Assembly (NCBI GenBank): GCA_007376295.1
Contig: VMGB01000001.1
Coordinates: forward strand, 372,001 to 436,000
DNA: 64,000 nt
Direction of reading: 5' to 3'
Source of the DNA: Parcubacteria group bacterium Gr01-1014_13
GTDB lineage: Bacteria; Patescibacteria; ABY1; Magasanikbacterales; GWA2-37-8
Positions 58,838 through 64,000 of this stretch are shown here, piece after piece. Within the stretch, counting starts at the first letter, position 1. Each line of letters opens with the position of its first letter. Both the position numbers and the translations under genes were made by a program. The notes below the pieces were generated by a model. It worked only from the letters and a program-made list of their open reading frames with translations. It did not search any database and was not told the origin of the DNA.

Positions 58838-59917
58838 CTACCACCGTTCGACCAACTGCTCTATGATATCCACCACCTTTTGAGGTTTGGCTGGCGGCAA
58901 AATCGTCTGCAATCTTTCTCCTAAATATTTCAAAGTTTCAGGATAAGCAATTAGATCTATCACTGTTCGAGCCAACTTTAAACCATCAACCGCTCTCTCA
59001 TTCATAACTACAGCAGCATGATGGTCTGCTAATAGTTTGGCATTATATTCTTGGTGTGTATGTGAGATTGGCAATAGAATTGCCGGCTTTCCTATAGCTG
59101 CTAATTCGGTAAGAGTGCCGAATCCGGCTCTAGCTATCACCAAATCAGAAACAGCATAGGCATCCTTCATATCTTCTTTTAAAAATTGATAGACATGATA
59201 GTTGGGAAATACCTTGGCCGCATTCTCTTGCAATTCGCGCGGCCGTTCTTTACCAACTAAATGAATCACATGATATTCACGCGGCCACACCGACAAGGCT
59301 TCAATGATTAATTTGTTTATAACAGCCGAACCAGTACCTCCGCCCATTGCCAAGATAACTGGCGCGCCCTCGGGAATATTAAATTTTTTTCGTGAATCGC
59401 TTGCGTTTGCCACCGATAAATTACGCACCGGATTGCCGATCCATTCAGTTTTACTTTCCGGAAAATATCTCTCCGTTTCCCGCAAAGCCGTAGTAATTTT
59501 TTTGGCCGTATGCGACATTAATTTATTGGCCAATCCGGCCTGAAAATCCTGTTGATGCACCCAAGTCGGAATTCCGAGCGCAAATGCGGCAAAGTGTAAT
59601 GGCACGCTCACAAACCCTCCGGCTGAAATGAGCAGACTGGGTTTTTCATGCCATAACAAAAACAAAGACTGAAAAAAACCAAAAATTATTTTAAAAAAAT
59701 CAAAGAAATTACTCAAAGAAATATACCGGCGGAATTTCCCGGAAGTTATATGGAAAAAAGAGATTCCATACTGCTCTACCAGCTCTTTCTCTGGGCCATT
59801 TTTTGTGCCTATCCAAACAAACTCAACTTGAGAATTATGTTTTTTATAAATTTCGGCTATAGCGAGTAGCGGCGCCACTGGCCCCAATGTTCCGCCGCCG
59901 GAAAATAGTATTTTCAT
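58838..59917 (-). CDS. murG: UDP-N-acetylglucosamine-lipid I transferase MurG
   Basis: A 359-residue GT28 protein from the ATG at 59915-59917; the frame extends six codons to a TTG that overlaps the upstream gene. Family landmarks: FSGGGTLGPVAPLLAIAEIY (the usual GGTGGH has lost its histidine), SAGGFVSVPLHFAAFALGIPTWVHQQDFQAGLANK, WIGNPVR, GGGTGSAVIN and ARAGFGTLTELAAIGKPAILLPI. It adds GlcNAc to lipid I to make lipid II. The altered glycine-rich N-terminal loop makes it a divergent MurG. Confidence 0.88.
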   Translation of the reverse strand: MKILFSGGGTLGPVAPLLAIAEIYKKHNSQVEFVWIGTKNGPEKELVEQYGISFFHITSGKFRRYISLSNFFDFFKIIFGFFQSLFLLWHEKPSLLISAGGFVSVPLHFAAFALGIPTWVHQQDFQAGLANKLMSHTAKKITTALRETERYFPESKTEWIGNPVRNLSVANASDSRKKFNIPEGAPVILAMGGGTGSAVINKLIIEALSVWPREYHVIHLVGKERPRELQENAAKVFPNYHVYQFLKEDMKDAYAVSDLVIARAGFGTLTELAAIGKPAILLPISHTHQEYNAKLLADHHAAVVMNERAVDGLKLARTVIDLIAYPETLKYLGERLQTILPPAKPQKVVDIIEQLVERW

Positions 59918-59919
59918 AA

Positions 59920-61041
59920 CTATAATTTTCGCCAAAAAATTTCAAATTTACTTACAATCGCTTCCAATTCTGCTTTTGCCTCTGGCAAACCAATCCTGTT
60001 TTCTGGATCTGGTTCTATCATTTTTTTGGATAAATCTTCAAGTTTTTTAGCGGCTTTTGAATCTGAGATTTCAAAAGCTGGATTATCTTCGTATAGTTTT
60101 AAAATCTCTTGTAGGCAAACCCCAAACTGGTAAACCATCTCCCCGGCTTTTATCACACCCTCTTCATTTAATAAGTCCTTAAGCGGCGGCCTATACCCTT
60201 TGGAATATAACCTGTCTCCTTTTTGCGTACCTTCTTTTACTAACCCTTCCAAATCAAAAAGCACGCCTTTAGCAGATTTTTCTTCCATAACTAGACCAAG
60301 ATTGTCTAACTTGATATCCTGCAAAACCAGGCCGTTTTCTGCCAAATATACTCCCCCAACCAAACAATCTTTTAAAATCTTTAAGCTGATCAAAAAATCC
60401 TTCCTACTTCTATCAGAAAAACCTAGAAACTCTTTTAAACTATGCATTTTTAGTTTTTCATAAATGGTTCGCTGGTTAGTCGGATCATAATCTTTTATAC
60501 TGACAACGTTGGGGTGTGGAGGTAATTTATTTAACACAGCAAAAGCTTCCGGCATTTCACGAGCATGCTCTTCCCCTAAATGTCCTTGATTTTTATATAT
60601 TTTTTCTCTGCCGCTATCTGTATCAATCAACTGATTAATAATATTTTCGCGGCCAGAACTTGGACTTGCTTTTACTTTTTTAATATTTTTGATAACAAGG
60701 TAAATTTTTTCATCAATTTTTCCTTTCAACTGCTCAATCAATGCTTGTCGCACTCTCTTGATTACACCTTCAGCTTCGTCAAAATCTAAATTACCCTTAA
60801 ATATTTCTTTTTTCACTTCCGCTTCGTTTAATATTTTAGTATCACTTAACGCATCAATAACAAAAGCTTTTTTTTCACTGCTATTTTTTAATAACTTAAG
60901 CTCGTCGATTATATAATCGGCATACTTTTTAACGTCAGCCTGACTAATCACATCGCTACTTACCATCTTCTTCTCAAGATCATGATCAGGCATGTCTTTA
61001 ATACTTCCCATGTCTGGAGAAAATGTTTCTATGCGGTGCAT
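59920..61041 (-). CDS. Protein kinase-like protein
   Basis: A 373-residue protein. The C-terminal 200 residues resemble a Hanks-type kinase: the catalytic loop reads LVLQDIKLDNLGLV (Asp242, Lys244, Asn247; the usual HRD is LQD), and the DFG site is FDLEG (Asp263). A glycine-rich P-loop and the VAIK lysine are hard to place, and the first 125 residues form a separate helical, charged region containing SDTKILNEAEVKKEI. It may be an active atypical kinase or a pseudokinase. It sits between rpoD (7 nt) and murG (2 nt), suggesting a link with cell-wall growth or division. Confidence 0.75.
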   Translation of the reverse strand: MHRIETFSPDMGSIKDMPDHDLEKKMVSSDVISQADVKKYADYIIDELKLLKNSSEKKAFVIDALSDTKILNEAEVKKEIFKGNLDFDEAEGVIKRVRQALIEQLKGKIDEKIYLVIKNIKKVKASPSSGRENIINQLIDTDSGREKIYKNQGHLGEEHAREMPEAFAVLNKLPPHPNVVSIKDYDPTNQRTIYEKLKMHSLKEFLGFSDRSRKDFLISLKILKDCLVGGVYLAENGLVLQDIKLDNLGLVMEEKSAKGVLFDLEGLVKEGTQKGDRLYSKGYRPPLKDLLNEEGVIKAGEMVYQFGVCLQEILKLYEDNPAFEISDSKAAKKLEDLSKKMIEPDPENRIGLPEAKAELEAIVSKFEIFWRKL

Positions 61042-61048
61042 AACAATT

Positions 61049-62338
61049 TTAATAATCTTTCAACTTTCCAATAATACCCATACGTTGAATTTTTTCCAAA
61101 GCTTTGGCTTCGATTTGGCGAATACGTTCGCGGGTAACATCAAATTCTTGCCCTACTTCTTCCAAGGTATGAGTAACACCATCAGTAAGACCAAATCTCA
61201 TTTCCAAAATTTTCTGTTCGCGCGGAGAAAGGTCTTTGATAGCTTCTTTTACATAATCACGCAAAATCTGGAGTCCTGCCACTCTATCTGGCGGCATGTT
61301 TTTTACATCTTCCACAAAATCTTGCAACGAAGAATCATCGTCATCATCGCCGACTGACATTTCGAGCGATACAGTGTCTTGAGAAATTTTTATAATATGA
61401 TTTACCTTGGCAACATCTTCACCCATTTCGGCAGCCAACTCTTCTGGCGTAGGATCTCGTCCCAAATCTTGGAGCAATCTTCTTTGTACTTGTTGGAAAC
61501 GATTAATAGTTTCCACCATGTGAACTGGAATACGAATAGTACGGGATTGGTCAGCCAAAGCGCGGGTGATGGCTTGGCGTATCCACCAGGTGGCATAAGT
61601 AGAAAATTTAAAACCACGGCGATAATCAAACTTTTTTACCGCTCTAAACAAACCGATGTTGCCCTCTTGAATTAAATCCAACAACGAAAGTGATTTGCCC
61701 ACGAATTTTTTGGCTATAGATACCACCAATCTTAAATTAGCTTCGATCAATCTTCTATCCGCTTCTTTATCTCCTCGTTCTTTGCGTTTAGCCAAAGAAA
61801 TTTCTTCTTCGGCTTTTAGAAGCGGGATTCTGCCGATTTCTCGAAGGTACATCTGAATAGGATCAGAAGAAATCTGTCCTAAGTCAAATGGGATATCCAT
61901 ATCTGGTTGTTTACCTTGAAAACCCTTTAATGTTTGGGAATGTTCCTCCCTTCGGCCAAGCAAATTACCGGCTGTTTCCACAATAGAAACGCCGTTTTTA
62001 TCTAATAAATCCATAAATCCCTCGTAAAGATCCAGACAACGCTCTGGCCGAGGGAAAACACCTTCAACTTCAATTTGAGTAATAAATCCGCGGTTGCGGC
62101 CTTTGGCTATTAGGGCCCAGATATCTTTGAGGCTTGGTTCCGGAACTACTTCTTCTGCGGGAAATTTTTTAACTTTCTTATATTTTTTGTTTGGTTTAAA
62201 AGATTTTTTTCCTGAAAATTGTTTTTTAATTTTTTTAACACGTTTTTTCTTGACGATTTTATCCCTTTTTTGCTTACGCGTATGTTTAACGCGCAATGGC
62301 TTAGGATGCTTTTTAGTTGTCCCTCTTTTTTTTACCAT
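61049..62338 (-). CDS. rpoD: RNA polymerase primary sigma factor
   Basis: A 429-residue sigma-70. Region 1.2 DPIQMYLREIGRIPLL, region 2 LRLVVSIAKKF..LSLLDLIQEGNIGLFRAVKKFDYRRGFKFSTYATWWIRQAITRALADQ (in outline), region 3 IRIPVHMVETIN, region 4 LSPREQKILEMRFGL and helix-turn-helix LEEVGQEFDVTRERIRQIEAKAL are all intact. In place of an acidic region 1.1 the first 60 residues are extremely lysine-rich. Region 1.1 in part survives as LKDIWALIAKGRNRGFITQIEV. It follows dnaG by 31 nt, the classic macromolecular-synthesis arrangement. Confidence 0.96.
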   Translation of the reverse strand: MVKKRGTTKKHPKPLRVKHTRKQKRDKIVKKKRVKKIKKQFSGKKSFKPNKKYKKVKKFPAEEVVPEPSLKDIWALIAKGRNRGFITQIEVEGVFPRPERCLDLYEGFMDLLDKNGVSIVETAGNLLGRREEHSQTLKGFQGKQPDMDIPFDLGQISSDPIQMYLREIGRIPLLKAEEEISLAKRKERGDKEADRRLIEANLRLVVSIAKKFVGKSLSLLDLIQEGNIGLFRAVKKFDYRRGFKFSTYATWWIRQAITRALADQSRTIRIPVHMVETINRFQQVQRRLLQDLGRDPTPEELAAEMGEDVAKVNHIIKISQDTVSLEMSVGDDDDDSSLQDFVEDVKNMPPDRVAGLQILRDYVKEAIKDLSPREQKILEMRFGLTDGVTHTLEEVGQEFDVTRERIRQIEAKALEKIQRMGIIGKLKDY

Positions 62339-62369
62339 AAGGGATTAATTAACAACGAATAAATTTATT

Positions 62370-64000
62370 TTAATCTAATTCCATTATCTGCTTTAAAATT
62401 TGCTGTAGCAATTCTGTATTTTTGTTTTTTTCCGCTTCTTTTAGCGCGCTAGTTAATTCCGCGCGTTTATCATTCTGCCATTGCGACTTTATACGCGCCA
62501 CCAAAATATCTATTTCTTTTTTTGCTTTTGCCAAATCAAAGTCGCTATACTCTTTGTCTGCTTTTAGGACTAAAATATCAATGGAGTTTTGCTGCTCCTT
62601 TTCAAGCGCCTCTTTTTGGTCTATAGAACCATTGTACTGCCTTTTTAATGATTCGTAAAGGCTTGCCATCGAAGCTGGGGGGAAGAACGCCTGACTTGAA
62701 CTCATATCATATTCCCCGAACAATTTGGGGAATTTTATAAATAAAGCAAAAATATTCTCGGCCAATAAGCGTGATTGGCTCTGTTGACCCCAGTTTTCAT
62801 CCTTAGCTTTCTCTTGGGGAACGTTCTCTGCCTTGCCTTCATAATGCTTTGGTTTGGCCGAAGCAAGCCGGCGCATTTCGGCTGTTAAAGTAGCGTGATC
62901 AACACTTAATTCATCAGCCAATTTTTTTAACCAATGATCCCGCTCTACCGCATAAGGCAGACGGATTATTTCCGCAAGCAGGGTATCAGCAATTTTTTGC
63001 TTTTGTTTTGGATCATGCTTATCCGCTCCCAGTAGCACGCTGGCAAAATACCATTCCATCACTTCTTTGGCATTTTCTACGGCTTTAAACCAAACTGCTG
63101 AATTCTTTTTCAAACATTCATCGGCGTCTTTACCAGCACCGGCCGGAATTTGAATAATTTTTATATTCATCCCCTGCTCCAGCGCCAAATCTATACCGCG
63201 CTTAGCCGCATTTTGACCGGCCGCATCAGCGTCAAAAGCAATGGCGATATTATTGGAATATCTTTTTAATAATTTTATCTGTTCAAATGTTAGGGCTGTA
63301 CCCGAAGATGCCACGACATTTTTCATACCGGCCTGATGACAAGCAATCACATCCATCTGCCCTTCTACCAACACCGTAAAATCTTTATTTTTAATTTCCG
63401 TTTTAGCTTTGTTTAATCCGTATAAAATCCGCGACTTATCAAACACCAAAGTTTGCGGGGTGTTTATATATTTACCGCCAGACTTTTCTGTTTCAACCAG
63501 TACCCGGCCGGTAAAACCAACATTATTGCCATGCGCATCCCAAATCGGAAACATAATACGCCCGCGAAAACGATCGTAGACTCCTCCACCATCTTTTTTT
63601 ATCGTCAACCCAGAAGCCAGTAGATCATCTACATTGTTTCCTTTTTTTAATAAATACTGAGTGAGTAGATCCCACTGTTCGGGAATAAAACCAACTTTCC
63701 ATTCTTCAATTGTTTCTGGTTTTAACTGCCGGCGTGATAAATAATCTCTGGCGCCACCGCTAGCAGGCATCTCCAACAGAAACTGATGAAAAAAATATGC
63801 GGCTTTGGCATTTATTTCTAAAATTCTATTTTTCTGACTTTTGTTTATGTCGCTGACAAACGTATCTAATTTTACTCCGGCTCTGTCTGCCAAAATTTTT
63901 AACGCCTCGGAAAATTCTAAACCTTCCATTTCCTGTAAAAAAGAAAAAACATCTCCGCCTTTACTGCAACCAAAACAATGCCAGAATTGCTTTTCTGGAT
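62370..64000 (-). CDS. dnaG: DNA primase (N-terminus cut by window edge)
   Basis: The frame stays open to the window end, adding about 23 residues upstream of the first internal Met. They read PEKQFWHCFGCSKGGDVFSF (second half of the CHC2 zinc finger, HCFGC). Downstream: RFRGRIMFPIWDAHGNNVGFTGRVL, the Toprim motifs VEGQMDVIACHQAG and AFDADAAGQNAAKRG, and GAGKDADE, followed by a C-terminal helicase-binding region of variable sequence. The enzyme makes RNA primers for replication. The start codon and first zinc ligand are outside the window. Confidence 0.96.
   Translation of the reverse strand, partial: PEKQFWHCFGCSKGGDVFSFLQEMEGLEFSEALKILADRAGVKLDTFVSDINKSQKNRILEINAKAAYFFHQFLLEMPASGGARDYLSRRQLKPETIEEWKVGFIPEQWDLLTQYLLKKGNNVDDLLASGLTIKKDGGGVYDRFRGRIMFPIWDAHGNNVGFTGRVLVETEKSGGKYINTPQTLVFDKSRILYGLNKAKTEIKNKDFTVLVEGQMDVIACHQAGMKNVVASSGTALTFEQIKLLKRYSNNIAIAFDADAAGQNAAKRGIDLALEQGMNIKIIQIPAGAGKDADECLKKNSAVWFKAVENAKEVMEWYFASVLLGADKHDPKQKQKIADTLLAEIIRLPYAVERDHWLKKLADELSVDHATLTAEMRRLASAKPKHYEGKAENVPQEKAKDENWGQQSQSRLLAENIFALFIKFPKLFGEYDMSSSQAFFPPASMASLYESLKRQYNGSIDQKEALEKEQQNSIDILVLKADKEYSDFDLAKAKKEIDILVARIKSQWQNDKRAELTSALKEAEKNKNTELLQQILKQIMELD

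Noticed and set aside
1..64000. CRISPR arrays, insertion sequences, prophage or integrase signatures
   Set aside because: No regularly spaced direct repeats, transposase or integrase motifs were found in any frame I examined.
1..64000. Recoded TGA (Gracilibacteria-type genetic code)
   Set aside because: TGA ends several genes in overlapping ATGA arrangements (for example at 20936 and 33662) and no in-frame TGA interrupts conserved proteins.

Overview
The window looks like a chromosomal segment of an uncultivated ultra-small bacterium of the Candidate Phyla Radiation (Patescibacteria, Parcubacteria-like). This is inferred from AT-leaning DNA, very tight gene packing, few Shine-Dalgarno sequences in the long operons, tRNAs without encoded CCA, divergent MurG and RpoD proteins and an outsized set of glycan genes. 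TGA is used as a normal stop (for example at the ends of the genes at 33662 and 20936), so the recoded Gracilibacteria/Absconditabacteria code does not apply. No stretch over 300 bases lacks a gene. I saw no CRISPR array, insertion sequence, prophage, rRNA or origin.

Layout. 1-2.7 kb: two GT2 glycosyltransferases and a phosphoglucose/phosphomannose isomerase. 2.8-6.1 kb: a plant NRS/ER-like rhamnose synthase beside RmlB, then FtsW and a small membrane protein; 6.2 kb: ribosomal protein L27 on the plus strand. 6.5-10.7 kb: UDP-glucose dehydrogenase, an epimerase and two GT2s. 10.8-12.4 kb: an isolated lipoprotein cassette and a GT4. 12.4-14.7 kb: a second nucleotide-sugar dehydrogenase and an epimerase. 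14.8-24.6 kb: an operon of glycosyltransferases, two multidomain fusions (polyprenyl-phosphate sugar synthase + GT-C; sugar C-methyltransferase + SDR), an oxidoreductase and a cupin. 24.7-26.2 kb: an isolated B12-binding radical SAM gene. 26.3-30.8 kb: a complete GDP-D-glycero-D-manno-heptose pathway (HddC, HddA, GmhA, GmhB) plus a transaldolase that could supply its substrate. 30.8-42.7 kb: glycosyltransferases, methyltransferases, a Wzx-like flippase, and a Gmd/C-methyltransferase/cupin/SDR set.

42.7-56.2 kb is the most unusual part. RfbF, RfbG and RfbH (with an intact 2Fe-2S cysteine pattern) make CDP-4-keto-3,6-dideoxyglucose. Between rfbG and an SDR/GT2 pair lie an acylating acetaldehyde dehydrogenase, a 4-hydroxy-2-oxovalerate aldolase and a thiamine-diphosphate enzyme. 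This fits a pathway for a branched-chain (yersiniose-like or longer-branched) dideoxysugar with its own acyl-donor supply. The operon is broken between rfbH and the rest by a 2.7-kb cassette of three paralogous NUDIX-like genes and a histidine phosphatase, each apparently with its own promoter. The operon is headed by a Wzy/WaaL-type protein carrying C-terminal TPR repeats.

56.3-64 kb: an amino acid permease, two small membrane-protein genes with twin terminators, tRNA-Lys and tRNA-Val, murG, a protein-kinase-like gene, rpoD and the 3' part of dnaG.

Two gene styles coexist. Long minus-strand operons have 1-15 nt spacing and weak ribosome-binding sites. Short single-gene units have near-consensus sigma-70 promoters, often good Shine-Dalgarno sites and factor-independent terminators. 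Together the window encodes activated sugars (dTDP/UDP-rhamnose, UDP-uronic acids, GDP-heptose, GDP-6-deoxyhexose and CDP-branched dideoxyhexose), their transferases, a flippase and a polymerase/ligase: a complex cell-surface glycan locus.
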